NCBI RefSeq assembly: GCF_000220395.1
Contig: NW_004086341.1
Location: 1-64,000 of the forward strand
DNA length: 64,000 nt
From: Ichthyophthirius multifiliis
Taxonomy: Eukaryota > Ciliophora > Oligohymenophorea > Hymenostomatida
Reading direction: 5' to 3'
The stretch's first letter is position 1. Every line of letters starts with the position of its first letter. Shown piece after piece: positions 1 to 11,959 of the stretch. The notes under the pieces are model-generated. The model was not told where the DNA came from. It did no database searches and saw only the letters and a list, made by a program, of their open reading frames with translations. A program made the translations under genes and the position numbers.

Positions 1-741
1 TAATATAAAAATATAAATATATAAATATATAAATATGTAAATAAATAAATAAATATATATATGAAAATCGATAAATATATATATATAATATATGAATATT
101 TTTTTTATATATTATTTAATAAATATAAAATAATTACTTATTTTATAATTTTTATATTTTTTCTTGTTCTATTTCTTTAAATATTTAATTTATGCTATCT
201 TTTATTTGATAATTTTCTAACTCTTCTGTTTTTTTTATACTTTTTACCATGCCTTTTTTTGTTAATTTATTTATATAATAATATACATATACTTTTTCTA
301 AAACATCTTATGCACTTTTCATTTCTTTTTCTTATTAATAACCTTCTTATGCGAATTTTTTTAATAAAGTTTTTTACTCATTTAATATTTTCCTATATTT
401 TACTGTTATTTCTGTTTATATTTATTCACTTAAATTACGTGATTATTCACTTCTATTCATAATGTTTGTTTTAAAACCACCTAATATTGTGTAAAATGTT
501 CTTTTTATATTTTTTTTATAAAAAAACTATTTTATTTTTTGTATTTATTATTTACTGCGATTTTCCTGTTTATAATTTTTTATATTTATAATGTTATTTT
601 TTCCATTGTTTTTGCATATGTTTATTCTGCATTCGCCCTTTCTTCTAAAATTTCTATTAAATCTTCAAATATATTTATATTTTCAGATTATAATTTCAAT
701 AAATATTCAAATTTATCCCATAATTGATTAGAAAAACTCAT
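1..741 (-). CDS. F-BAR (FCH) domain protein, 3' end outside window
   Basis: Read with TAA/TAG as Gln from the ATG at 741, the protein opens MSFSNQLWDKFEYLLKLQ and soon has ILEERANAEQTYAKTMEKI. The spacing of LWD, ER-A-x-x-E and YAK-L/M is that of the FCH part of F-BAR domains, which bind and curve membranes in endocytosis and link them to actin. Helical, charged sequence continues (segments around KKFAQEGYQQEKEMK and KTEELENYQIKDSINQIF). The frame changes near 480-550, where an intron beginning GTTTTTTTAT at about 530 and ending ATATTAG at about 484 would join codons as A|GT. A second GTAATT donor near 136 suggests that coding continues left of the window. I see no SH3 or other C-terminal domain here. 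The family call rests on the first 50 residues; the rest is consistent helix. Confidence 0.75.
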
Positions 742-1647
742 AATTATAATTATAATTTATTTTTATTTTTGATTTTATTATTTTTAATTAATATAAATAA
801 AAATATAGATAATATTTATTATCAAAAAAACATTTTTTTATAAATATATATTTTTTATTTAATTATAAATTAATATAATTAAATATTTTTATTAATATCT
901 AATCTAAAATAAGAAAAATTAAACTTTTTTATTATTTTAAAATTTTATATGATTAAATGTAAAAAAAAAGATTACAATATATTATTATTTTATTAAAATA
1001 TTTGAAATAATAGAATTTTTATTTAAAAAATAAAAAATTTATATTAATAAAAATTTAATTTTTATCGAATATATATTTAACAATAAATTGATTAAATAAT
1101 TTTTAAGATTCTCAGATTTATAATTTTATAAAATAATATTGAATATTTAAATATTTTTATTTATTAAATATTCAATTATGTAATTTAAACTATTTAAATA
1201 TTATATATAAGATATATTTAATAAGAATAATTACAAAATTGATAATTATATATTATTTAGAAAAATATAATTGAATTAATAACAAAAATCATAAAAAAAA
1301 AATCATTTTATATATAAGTAAGTATATTAAATTAATTATTTTCGAAAAAAAAAATATAAAAATAAAAATAACTAATTTATATATAAAATTATATATAATT
1401 ATTATAAAATTAAAAGAAAAAAATTTATAAAAAAATAATAAAATTTCTTTAAAATAAAAAAAATATTATAATGGTTGATAGAAACTCAGATAAAATTTAA
1501 TTCAATGTGAAATATAAAATATAGACAAAAAAATATAAAAAAAAAATAACAAAATAAAAAAAAAAAAAAAAATGAAAAAAATTTATACATAAATCTAATA
1601 ATGCTATATAATATGATAATATGATATAATTATATATTTTAAAAAAA

Positions 1648-1685
<38 letters not shown>

Positions 1686-2040
1686 ATAAATAATATATTA
1701 TATAAAAATAATTATTTTAATTAATATATATTTATATATATTTTTGTTAAATTAAATTATATATTTTCTTTTTAAAATTTACATAATTAAATTTAAGAAA
1801 AATTAAAATAAATATATATCAATCTATTTAACAAAAAAACTTTCGTTTTTTAAAAAAATCCTAATTTTTAAAACGAATAAAAAATAATGTTAAAAACGAT
1901 TAATATTTTTTATAAAAAACTAAAAACAATTTTGAAAATTAATACTTTTTTAAAACAAAATAAAAATTATAATTAAGAGAAAATAATAATAATTATTAAA
2001 AAAGAAATAATAAAAAATAAATACAATAAATATAATAAAA
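742..2040. other. intergenic A/T desert between divergent genes
   Basis: About 1.3 kb between the divergent starts of the F-BAR gene (-) and the first granule-lattice gene (+), so both promoters must lie here. It holds poly-A runs (for example 1556-1571) and a TA-rich microsatellite (about 1648-1684). A 34-codon reading frame starting ATG GTT GAT AGA near 1471 ends at TGA; it has no recognisable content and I do not call it. Confidence 0.6.
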
Positions 2041-3262
2041 ATGAAAGTATTAATTGCTTTATCTTTAATTTTATTAATAGTAAACGCCACTATGGTTGTT
2101 GAAAAAAGAATCATAACTAAGAACATTATATAATAAGTAAACAAATAAAACGATTTACTATTTAAATATTTCAAAAAAAAAAGTTATCCAAAAGCCGTTT
2201 CGGTAAAAACGTTTTCACCGCCATCTAATTAGAACTTTCTTCCAAAAATACTGATAACATCGTTAACAGAATCCTCTAATTACTCCACGAACTCGACGAA
2301 ACCTTAAGAAAATAATTCGAATAGACCTCAGATGATCTCTAAGCCAAATAAGACTGGTGTAAGACTGAATTAGACTCTTTAAAAGAACAATTAGAATCCA
2401 AAAAAGAAAAATTAGAAGCCCTAAACATCTAAATTCCTACTTTACAAAGTCAATTATCTGAAAAAAAAGAAGAATTATAATCAGAAAAAGACTCAGAATC
2501 CCGTGCCGTATAATTATTAAGAGAATTATTAGAATAAGACAGTGAAGGAAAACACGCTTATGAATTATAAAGAGATCATATTAACAATATGGCCGAAGCC
2601 TTAAAAGAAGCAAGAAGATTAATTTCTTAATTATAAAGAGGAACTTTCCTTTAAAAATCAGGAAATGTCTTAGCTGAATTAAAAGCTCATCATACCAGTT
2701 TTTCCAAAATTTTATCCCCATCTAATAAATAGATCTTCAATATTTTAATGAATATGTCCCAAAACGTTGATATTTTAGCTGATTAAGTTAAAGTTAATAC
2801 TGTTATTACTATAATTGACGATTTATTAGCTCATTAAATTGAAACATTATAATTTTTGGAAAATTCAGAAAAATAGAGACAAAACGAAGTCAGTGAAAAA
2901 AAATAAAACTTCGAATTATAAAGAGATAATGCTCATGCTAATATCCTTAAAATCACTTCCGAAATATCAAACTTATAATCTAATCATAACTAAGCTACTC
3001 ATGATAAAGAAGTCATTTCTGAAGATTTACGTATTTTATAAGAAAGACTAGAAAGTACTTTCAATGCTTGCAATGATTCCATTAATAATTTATCTAAAGA
3101 ATTGGAAAATCTGTAATTATATATACATATATATTATATACATATTTTATTTTATTTAGTTCTGAAGAAGTTAGTATTGTTAAATAAGTTATTGAAATCT
3201 TCGAAAGTCATCCCATTTAAGATATCAAGCCTGTAGTTGATAATATGAATTATTCTGAATGA
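2041..3262 (+). CDS. granule-lattice (Grl / trichocyst-matrix) secretory protein A
   Basis: Three exons, 2041-2136, 2184-3112 and 3160-3262 (introns GTAAAC...AAAAG and GTAATT...TTTAG, both 47 bp), give 375 residues ending at TGA. The N-terminus MKVLIALSLILLIVNA is a signal peptide. The rest is acidic, Gln/Glu/Lys-rich coiled coil with few Cys and no membrane span. That is the form of ciliate dense-core granule cargo: Tetrahymena Grl and Paramecium trichocyst matrix proteins, which are cleaved in the secretory pathway, crystallise in mucocysts or trichocysts and expand on release. A second gene at 19723-20939 has the same length, the same RFGKNVF / AFGKKLF motif just after intron 1, and both introns at matching positions and phases (0 and 2). 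Neighbour Prp17 lies 208 bp downstream on the same strand. The exact Grl subfamily is not determined. Confidence 0.82.
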
Positions 3263-3470
3263 GATTTTATTTATTGGTACTTTTTTTTTTTTTTTTTTCA
3301 TTATTATCTAATAATCTATTATAGTTTAATATAAAAAAAATTATATTTAATAAATTGATTTGAAAAAAAAAAAAAAAATTATATACCTTAGTTTTTATTT
3401 TGTTAAATATATAAAAAAAATATATATAAATAATCTTTAAAAAATTATATATTAGACACAAAAAATAAAC

Positions 3471-5374
3471 ATGTTTGTTGATTACAGCAATAGTGAATCC
3501 GAATCCGAAATTAATAAATAAAACCATAAATAGAAAATAAACCCAGACGTAAGTACCCTTAAACTCTAAGAAGAGCAAAACCAATTAAAAAATAAATAAC
3601 TCCAAGAATTAAAATAAATAGAATAATAATTAACCCGACCTCATCATACATCTGGAAAAGTAGACATATGTCATATAAATAGTTATAGTTTTGACCAGCA
3701 ATTTTATAATTTTAAAAATAGAGGATATGCATATGATCCTACAACAGAAGAAAACCGTTTAATTGTAAATGATTCCAAATTTCCAGAATTAGCTTAAAAA
3801 ATCTTCCATGGATAATCCATTGATCCAACCCATTTAGATAATTAGGGAGTTTTTGTTTCTTAATCAAAAGAAGAAAAAGTAAGAAGCAAGGATTTAAAGA
3901 AAAAAAGATTCAAATCAGGAACTGTTACAAACGGAAATTACTAAGGACCTTGGGCAAATTATGAAGGAGAAGTTATAAAACAACCCGAATTAACCCAAGA
4001 AGAGAAACTTAAATTAGAGACTAAAGAAATAGAAAATAAAAAACAAAAAGAAGAATAATAAAGAAATAAAGAAAAGGAAAATTCCGAAACTGAAGATAAC
4101 GAAGATTCTAAAAAAACCAAAAAAGCCTAAAAAAACAAAGTAAAATAAAAAAATATAAAAAAAAAAAAAAGAAAAAAAGAATGATGCAACATCTATATTC
4201 CATGACGCTATTCCATTCTATGATTATAAAGGTAGAAGTTTCGTCCATCCACCCGTAGATTTAAAATAAAGAGAACATATGTGTTATATTCCCAAAAAAT
4301 AAGTTCATTGTTGGACTGGTCATACAAAAGGAGTTTAAGCGATAAGATTTTTTCCCAAATTTGGTCATTTATTATTATCTGCATCTTTAGATACTACAGT
4401 AAAACAAAAAAAATTATTTATATGATATATTACTTTTTAAAATTTCTTGTTTCCTTTAATTAACAAAAAAAATTAATTATAATCATCTTTTATTTTAATT
4501 AAAAAAAAAATTAACTATTAAAAGGTAAAATTATGGGATGTAATAAATAATAAGAAATGTGTAAGAACATATATGGGACATAATTAAGCAGTAAGAGATA
4601 TTGAATTTACAAATGATGGTTTACATTTCTTATCTTGTTCATATGATAAGAATGTGATTTATTGGGATACTGAAACCGGAAAGGCAATAAAGACTTTTAA
4701 TATAAAAAAATTCCCATATTAAGCCAGATTTAATCCCGAATAAAGTAAATAACATGCATTTCTTTTAGCTTCTTCTAATAAAAAAATCTCCTAATATGAT
4801 GTCCGAAGTGGAAATAGGACCTAAGTATATGACGAACATTTAGGAGCTGTAAACACAGTCACATTTATAGATGCAGGAAGAAAATTTGTATCAAGTTCAG
4901 ATGATAAGAAAGTCTTTTTATGGGAGTTTGGTATTCCTGTAGTCATCAAGCATCTTGCAGAACCGGATATGAGGGCTATTACTAATACAGTTATTCACCC
5001 TTAAGAGAAGTTTTTTGCTGGTTAATGTTCTGATAATAAAGTATAGAAATTTTTTACTTTTTATTTAAAATAAAAAATGATAGGTATAAATATATGATAC
5101 TAAAGGAGGAAATTTTAGATTAAATAGAAAGAAAGTCTTCTAAGGACATTCTTCATTAGGATATGCTATAGGAATAGACTTTTCACCAGATGGATAATTT
5201 TTAGCTTCAGGTGATGCTGAGGGAAGGGCTTTTTTCTGGGATTGGAAAACTTGTAAAAACTATAGAGTTATTTAGGCACATGATGGGGTTTGTATAGATG
5301 TTAGATGGCATCCTATTGAATAATCTAAAGTAGCAACTTGTGGGTGGGATGGTTTAATTAAATATTGGGATTGA
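3471..5374 (+). CDS. PRP17: pre-mRNA splicing factor Prp17/CDC40 (WD40)
   Basis: Exons 3471-4139, 4180-4398, 4525-5040 and 5084-5374, all phase 0, give 564 residues. The N-terminal third carries the family box [11 protein letters not shown] (human CDC40 has LGPWAKY) inside charged, Lys-rich sequence. The C-terminal half is a WD40 propeller: [17 protein letters not shown], then [33 protein letters not shown], a segment ending [20 protein letters not shown], and finally [15 protein letters not shown] as the last blade, ending at TGA as CDC40 orthologues do. Prp17 joins the spliceosome around the second catalytic step and is nuclear. Length and order match full-length orthologues (about 450-580 residues). 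The second and third introns begin with the same bases that begin the following exon (GTAAAA and GTATA), so the junctions were chosen by protein alignment. Confidence 0.95.
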
Positions 5375-5410
5375 AAAATATAATAATAATATATAATATA
5401 TATATAAATA

Positions 5411-5492
5411 TTTTTTTTTTTTTTTTTTATAATTTTTTTTTTTTTTTTTTTTTTTTTCGTTTTATTCTTTTTTTTTTTTTTTTTTTTTTTTT
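5411..5492. repeat. poly-T tracts between convergent genes
   Basis: Several homopolymer T runs of roughly 17-25 bases, broken by short interruptions, fill the gap between the stop of Prp17 (+, 5374) and the stop of the TPR gene (-, 5492). As a transcript of either gene they would give U- or A-rich 3' ends. Run lengths are likely to be error-prone in the assembly. Confidence 0.7.
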
Positions 5493-6063
5493 CATGAAAA
5501 ATAATCAATTAATAAATTTAATAATTAAGAAAGAATTAAAATGAAAATAATTAAAGCAACAATTTAACTATTTAATTTTAGGTTTGTACTGCTTTCATTT
5601 TTTTCTTTTTATTAACTTTTGTTCTATTGGTTAATGTTTCTTGATTTTTTTTATTATTATTCATTATTATTAGAATTTACATAATAATTATTTACTTAAT
5701 TTACATTATTAACATAACTATTTATATAATTATTTATTACTATATTTTATGATTATTATTATTCTTATTATTATTATTCTTTTTATTATTATTAGTTTTT
5801 CCCTTTTTCCTCATATACTAATTATATTTTTAACTCATTCATTTATTTTTCTTATATGTTTCTTATTTATTTCCTGATTTCCTTACTTTAAATATTTACC
5901 TAATATTAATTTGCTATTTAAACCAATTTTTTGCACGGTTTATTTATATCTATTTTTTAAAGCTTTATTAATTATTTATAAAGTTCATTTTTTTTTTCAT
6001 TTTTTTCTTATTTTTATATAAAAATATTCAAATTTTAAATATCTTTATGCACCTTTTATAATT

Positions 6064-6097
<34 letters not shown>

Positions 6098-6894
6098 CTT
6101 ATATAAACAACTTAAATTTAATTATTAATTTCGAATAATTTTTCTAGATTTTCCTTCAGTAAAAAATCTAAAAAAACTCTATTTTTTCCGTCTTTATCTT
6201 ATTAAAAAATATTCTAAACGAAAATTTTCTCATCCATCTTAATTTTCGTCTATATATTTTAACATTTAATTAATTCTTATAAAATAACTTAATTATTATT
6301 ATTTAATTCGAGGGCTTTTTAATAATTTTTTATAGCATTTTCATAATCTTCATTAATTAAATTAGTTTTAGCCAGCAAATAGTAACCTTTTGAACTTTTA
6401 CAATCAATTTTTAAAGCCTCAAAACAAGCCTTTTCCGCATCTTTTAAATATTAAACTTTTAAATGTGTTTATTTTAAATAAGTTAGACAAATATTTTAAT
6501 AAATAATCACTTTTAAATTTTTTATCATCTTTTTTTCTTTCTCTGATTTACCATTATCATCTATAAATTCAAGATCTTCGTCACTAAATCCTTAGTTTTT
6601 CCAATTCTGCTTATTATTTTTTATATATCGAAATATAGTTATTGCTTATTCATAATATTATGAAGCTTCAGCATATTTCTATTGTTAAAATTTTTAGTTT
6701 CCAGCTTATTTTAAAAGATCAGATACAAAATATCTCTAAATTGGAAGCTAATAAATAACATAGGCATATTTTTCGTAATAAAATATAGTATGCTTTATAA
6801 ATTAAGGAAGACTTTCGAAATATTTACGCTTTTTTTATGATTCTGAAGTTTTTAATTTAATTGCATTTTCAAATAAATCGTTGTATTCATCCAT
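5492..6894 (-). CDS. tail-anchored TPR protein A
   Basis: Two exons (6894-6112 and 6052-5492; 59-bp intron with a long A/T homopolymer, phase 0) give 447 residues. Residues about 70-225 form a TPR domain of the FKBP/AIP-like kind: LLKQAGNQKFQQQKYAEASQ starts the first repeat, a long insert follows, then ACFEALKIDCKSSKGYYLLA and YENAIKNYQKALELN. A Gln/Asn-rich stretch follows. Near the end IVALIIFILILSQLLNLLID is a membrane segment leaving only a few residues, so the protein is probably C-tail anchored with its TPR domain in the cytosol. The gene at 47447-50361 is a clear paralogue (DLLKSQGNDLYRQQK matches here). No peptidyl-prolyl isomerase domain is present. TPR domains of this shape often bind the C-termini of Hsp90 or Hsp70; that role is inference only. 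Confidence 0.85.
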
Positions 6895-7057
6895 TATAAT
6901 ATAATATTTTAATTAGAAATTATATATGTATATAAATATATATAAAAAAAAATATATATATATAATTTTATTATATAAAAATAATAAGAATGTTAAGTAA
7001 TAATATTTTATATATATTCAAATATTTTTTTTGAAAATAAAATAAAAAACGTAAATA

Positions 7058-7058
7058 T

Positions 7059-7125
<67 letters not shown>

Positions 7126-7128
7126 CTA
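7058..7128. repeat. TA dinucleotide microsatellite
   Basis: An almost pure (TA)n tract of about 70 bases in the spacer between the TPR gene start (6894, -) and the next minus-strand gene. It is typical of the spacer DNA in this window, where similar tracts recur. Confidence 0.8.
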
Positions 7129-7202
7129 TTTTTATTTATATATTTATATTTTAAAAATAATGAAATTAGAATATACATTAAATATTTTATATTTAAAAAA
7201 CA

Positions 7203-7763
7203 TCATTCTTGAAAATTATTTAAATAATTCGTATTCTGTCTATCTTATAATATATAATAAGTACTATTAACATTATTGTCAAATTGATTATTTTCTGAAA
7301 AAAAACTTTCTCTTTAATAAATTCTTTCAAACACTTCTCTTTCTGTATTATTATTAATATTATCAATATTATTAATTTGCATGCTTTAATTTAAATAAGA
7401 ATCGCTTTCTTAAAAATGTGAAATTTATTTATCTACTGCTAATTAATAAAACTCATTGAGTAATTTTATAAAAGGAGATAAATGCTTAAATGAAGAAGCG
7501 TTTACTTTTTTTAATTATCTTCTTATATCTAATAAATATAATTATTATTAATCATTATCATTAAGAATAATATCCAAAACTTTCAATAAATAAGATTTTA
7601 AAGTTAATCTTATATCTTATGAGTTTATTTTTTTTTAATAAAATTCTTAAATATTATTAATATTAATTTCCTTATTTTAATTTTTTAGATTTGTTTATTT
7701 TTCTAGTTATACATTTAGCTTTTTTTATTCTGCTTTTTCTTTACTTATTTTTTGATATCCCAT
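7203..7763 (-). CDS. uncharacterised 186-residue coiled-coil protein
   Basis: A single exon from ATG at 7763 to TGA at 7203, open throughout on the ciliate code. The N-terminus MGYQKISKEKAEQKKLNVQL runs into a Lys/Gln/Glu helix. The middle has a more ordinary globular stretch around YLLKVLDIILND, YLLDIRRQLKKVNASSF and HLSPFIKLLNEFYQLAVD. The tail is Asn/Ser/Gln-rich (residues about 130-186). There is no signal peptide and no membrane span. I do not recognise the family. Gly2 is present but is not followed by a good myristoylation context. It is the 5' neighbour of the UBA-PUB gene, divergently oriented. It is real as a gene on codon use (Gly, Ser and Arg codons far above the spacer composition); its function is unknown. 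Confidence 0.7.
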
Positions 7764-8335
7764 ATTTTTTATTTTTGCGATTAATATATTTTTTTTTATT
7801 ATATATAATAATTTTTTTTTAAAAGTATATATATATTTATATATTAAATAACATATATTTTAAATTTTTACAATTTCTTTTTTTATTTTATTTTAATCTT
7901 AAACAAATTTATATCTAACAAATTATGAAATTTATAATTTTTGAAATTAATTTATGTGTCTAACATATTGTAAATTATAATTTTATACTTTATTAGTGTT
8001 ATTGTATTTTTTAAAAAATTTAAGAATTATTTTAAATGGAAAAAAACAGTAATAACATTTTTTTTTTTAAAAAAAAAAGAAAATATATACATATATATAT
8101 ATATATTAAAAATTTATTTTTTCTTGATTTAAATTTTTATTTTAATTTTATATTTATAAAAATTATTTAATAATTTTCTATTTCTTTCAAAAATATATTA
8201 AAAAGTAATAAAAAAAAAATATTTAAAACAAAATTTATTCATTATAAAATAAATAAATATACACAATAAAAAAAAAAAAAAAGGAATTAAAAATCTTTTT
8301 TATTATTAAAAGAAAAAAAGTAAAAAAAAAAAAAA
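7764..8335. other. intergenic, divergent promoters
   Basis: About 570 bp of A/T-rich spacer between divergent starts (7763 - and 8336 +). It includes a short TA tract (8088-8105) and poly-A runs just before the ATG at 8336. I see no other gene or RNA in it. Confidence 0.5.
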
Positions 8336-9724
8336 ATGGAAGAAGCTATCTCACAACTAATATCAATGGGTCATGAAGAAGAAATAGCAAGAAAGGCAAT
8401 TCAAGCCACAAACACACACGAAATATAAAAGAACATCGAATGGTTAGACAAATACTATGATGATCTCGCTATAAAAATGTCACTAGAAGAAGCACAAAAT
8501 GAAAAAAGCAAACAGGAAGATAATAAAGAAAATACAGAAAATTAATAGATTGAAACATAATAAAAACAACCAGAAACATAATAACCATAAGAATAATGGG
8601 TATCAGTATCATAATTTGTAGACTAGAATTTATCTAAATAAGTATAAGAATTAGGATACACAAAAAATATAGCAGAAAAAGCATTATTTATGACTTAATA
8701 AAAATCTATAGAATCTGCTTTAGATTGGATTGGTAAATATTTTTTTTTTTTTTTTTTTTCAATAAAAATTAGAATAAAATAAGGAAAATAAAGATTTCGA
8801 AGAAGAACTTTTAGTTAGCATTTAATAATAAGAAAATAAACCAAAATTAACAGAATAAGAAGCCAAATAAAAAGCAAGAGAACTATAGGAAAAATTAAGA
8901 CAAGAAAGAGTAAAAAGAGAATAATAGGATTAAATTGAAAGAGAAAGAAATAGAATTAAATCTAATAAACTCATGGGAAATGCATAAAGGGAAATTCAAG
9001 AAATGAAACAAAAACAAGAAGCTTTGTAAGCAAAAAAATAAAAAGAATAAGACATGATAGAAAAATAAAGAATACTTGAATAATTAAAAAGAGATAAAGA
9101 AGAAAGATTTGGAAAAAAAGTATAAAATATATAAATTTTAAAAAGATTATATATATAGTATATATAAATATATATATATATTTATATATATTTATTTATA
9201 TATATTTATTTATATATATATTTTTAAAGTTTGATACTTTATCTAAACCTGCATAATCTGAAAAAAAAGAACCTACTTAAATTGAAAAATTTGAAATTGC
9301 ATTAAAATAAATTAAAATTGCATAGCCACGAAATCTATTTTTAGATAAGGCTTCTATTTGTTTAAAAACAATATAAGTTTATATAAGTACTAATTTTTAT
9401 AATATATATTTTTTTTTTTTTATTAAATATGCATATTATATTTTTTATATATAAATATAAATACATTATTATATATAGAATTGTTTTTTTAAATTTAATA
9501 TAAAAGATAATATTGTTAATAATCCCACAGAAGATAAATATAGAAAAATAAAGCTTGAAAACAAAGCTTTTTAATAAAGAGTTTGTGAATGCTTTGGTGG
9601 AAGAGAAAGCTTACTAAATTTAGGATTTATAGAAGAACCTGAATTTCTAAATTGTATAAATCCAGATTTTCAATTACTTTAAAATGCATTAAGAATATTA
9701 GAATAGGAAATATAAACTTGTTGA
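8336..9724 (+). CDS. UBA-UBA-coiled coil-PUB domain protein (p97/ubiquitin adaptor)
   Basis: Four exons, 8336-8732, 8773-9119, 9230-9386 and 9507-9724, give 372 residues. Residues 2-37 are a UBA domain (AISQLISMGHEEEIARKAI with the MG-x-x-E loop). A second UBA-like unit follows at about 93-133 (VQELGYTKNIAEKALF, then ALDWI). A basic/acidic coiled coil (about 150-250, containing LRQERVKREQQDQIERERN) resembles that of UBXN1/SAKS1. The C-terminus is a PUB domain: NNPTEDKYRKIKLENKAFQQ, then LLNLGFIEE. PUB domains bind the C-terminal tail of Cdc48/p97 and UBA domains bind ubiquitin, so a p97 adaptor role is inferred. No UBX domain is visible, unlike UBXN1 or UBXD1, and no transglutaminase core, so it is not PNGase. 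Exon 3 must end at 9386 for the frame to hold. Confidence 0.85.
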
Positions 9725-9777
9725 AAAAAATATTTTTATTATTAAAAATTTTATCATTTTTTTTTTATAAATATAAA

Positions 9778-10236
9778 TCAATTAAATAATTATTGTTCTT
9801 ATTATAATTAAGAATCATACATATTTTCTAGATTTTATTTATATTATCCATTAAAAATAATAGTAATAGCAATTGCATTTAAAATCCTTATCATATCAGC
9901 TTTTAATTCCATATAAAATCCTTTAATACCTTCTTTTTGGCAAATTATGACTAAATAAATATCTAATCCTTAATTTTTTATGTATTTAAATTCATATATA
10001 TTACTCTATTATATTAAAACCTTGTCTTTATGACAATAATGAAAAATATATAATACAATAAGCAATAATTAAAATAAATAAAATAATATACATAAATAAA
10101 CTTTAATTTATATTTACTCTTTCGAAGTAATAAAAATACCAAAAGATTTCAATTATTTATAATTTTATATATTCCTATTTCTTTTTTTATAAATTCATAA
10201 ATCCGGGAAAATATACTCATAAATACCCTAAACCTA
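9778..10236 (-). pseudogene. decayed mitochondrial carrier (SLC25-like) remnant
   Basis: On the minus strand, the last 70 codons before TGA at 9778 read like the end of a mitochondrial carrier: IICQKEGIKGFYMELKADMI followed by RILNAIAIT, the usual EG-x-x-G(F/L)Y-x-G-L ... R-x-x-P/A-x-x-AI pattern. Upstream (about 10235-10150) a second piece, SRIYEFIKKEIGIYK, looks like another carrier repeat but hits TGA, and a third, WYFYYFERV, lies in a different frame with too little sequence between. No start, first repeat or P-x-D/E-x-x-R/K motifs were found up to 10.9 kb. A real gene with introns I could not place is possible, but the missing segments favour a broken gene. The surrounding DNA is pure spacer. 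Confidence 0.42.
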
Positions 10237-11959
10237 AATAAAAAATTAGATTATCTTTTATAAAAAACATATTAGTCACTTCCTTTTTTAAAAAATAAAA
10301 AAAATACAGTATAATTATTTATTAATACATCCTTTTTTAATTTAACTAAATTATATTTAATCTATTAATAAAAAAATTACTGTTTTTATACATTTTTATA
10401 TTTATATATAAGCTTTATTATTAATCTTCTTTATTATTTTTAATTTAAGTTTATTTTTGAATAAAAAAAAATACTCATAATAGATTTCTTATTGTCTTGA
10501 TATGAGTATATTGAAAATATAATATATTATAGAAATGTATTTTAAATCCATATATTTTGATTTAAATTAATATTAACTAATAAGGAATATAAAATGCAAT
10601 AAAAGAATATATTATATAAGTTTATATATTTTTTTTTAATATATAAAGAAAAATTATTATGATTTAATATTTTTATAAAAAAGCATTTTAATTCTTCCCC
10701 TATATTTATTTTTTTATTTGTATACAATAAAATTAATATATATGAATAAGTAAATCTTTGGAATTTATTTTAAATAAAAAATAATTATATTATTTAAAAA
10801 TAAAAATAATAGTATAGTTATAAAGATTAATAAGAAATTGTATATACCAATCTTATTTAATTTTTTTTTTATAATATCAAATAAAAAACAGAAAAATATG
10901 ATTAAGCGAGTTTAAACAGCCAATAAAAACGAAAAAAGTCTATATTATAAATAAACTTAAAAGAGAAAATATTTTTATTCATTTTTTATTTTTTTAAATT
11001 AGTAATTATATGATTTTTTATTTGATTTTTTTAAATAAAATTTTATTTGAGGATAAAAATTATAGGCTTAAAATATATATAAAATAAAAATATATTAATA
11101 ATATATTAAATATAAAAATAAATATAATTTTTTTTAATTAATTTTTCAATAAAATAGAAAAATAAAATATTAAAAAAAGAAATGATAGATATAATTAAAT
11201 AAAAATAAATATTATGGATGAATGAAAAAAAAATATAATTTAAAAAGAAAAAAAAAATATATTTAATAAAATATATAAAGAATAAATAATTATAAAATAA
11301 ATATCTTTTAAAAAAATTAATAAATATAATAAGAAAAAATATAAATTAAAAAAAGTTAAAAAATAATTAATATAAATATAAATATAAATATAAATATAAA
11401 TATAAATATAAATATATTTATATATATATTTTATATAAATGTATTATTTAATATTTTTATTTTTGTTAAACAATTTTGTTTGTGTAATTATATATGTTAT
11501 ATATTTTTTTGTAAAAGAATTAGTTTTTTTAAATATTTTAAATTTATAATTATTATTATTTTTTTTTTATTTTTATAAGTTTTAAATATTTTTTTTTTTA
11601 TTTTTATTAACATTTATATATTTATTATATTTTTTTTTTAAATTAATTATTTATTTATATAAAAATACATAATTAAAAATTATAGAATAGAAATAAAATA
11701 TTATATATATAATTTAATTAAATTAATAAAATATTTTTTTTTTTTAATATTAGAAAATATATAATTTTTTATGCAAATTTCTATAAATAAATTATAAAAA
11801 TTAAACTAATTTAACTTTTATTATAAAATAATATTAATACATAATTTTTTTAAAATTAATAAATACATATTTTTATATTTTTATTATAAATGTTAAATTC
11901 TAAAATAAAATTCAATTAATATTTAAGTATTATTTTTTGATTTTAAACATAAATTACTT
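10237..11959. other. long intergenic desert
   Basis: About 1.7 kb with no convincing gene. Two short frames were looked at: a minus-strand frame near 10542-10727 and a plus-strand frame starting ATG ATT AAG CGA at about 10899 (58 codons). Neither has recognisable domains. The stretch ends just beyond the 3' end of the PAS-domain gene. Confidence 0.5.
11371..11414. repeat. hexanucleotide repeat (TATAAA)n
   Basis: About seven tandem copies of TATAAA followed by TA-rich sequence, in the spacer downstream of the PAS-domain gene. Confidence 0.85.

Noticed and set aside
1471-1573. Short plus-strand frame starting MVDRNSDKIQFNV
   Set aside because: Thirty-four codons ending at TGA after a poly-A run; no neighbour exon with a matching phase was found.
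10542-10727. Minus-strand 61-codon frame starting MYTNKKINIGEEL
   Set aside because: Isolated, no domain, composition like the surrounding spacer; not connected to the carrier remnant.
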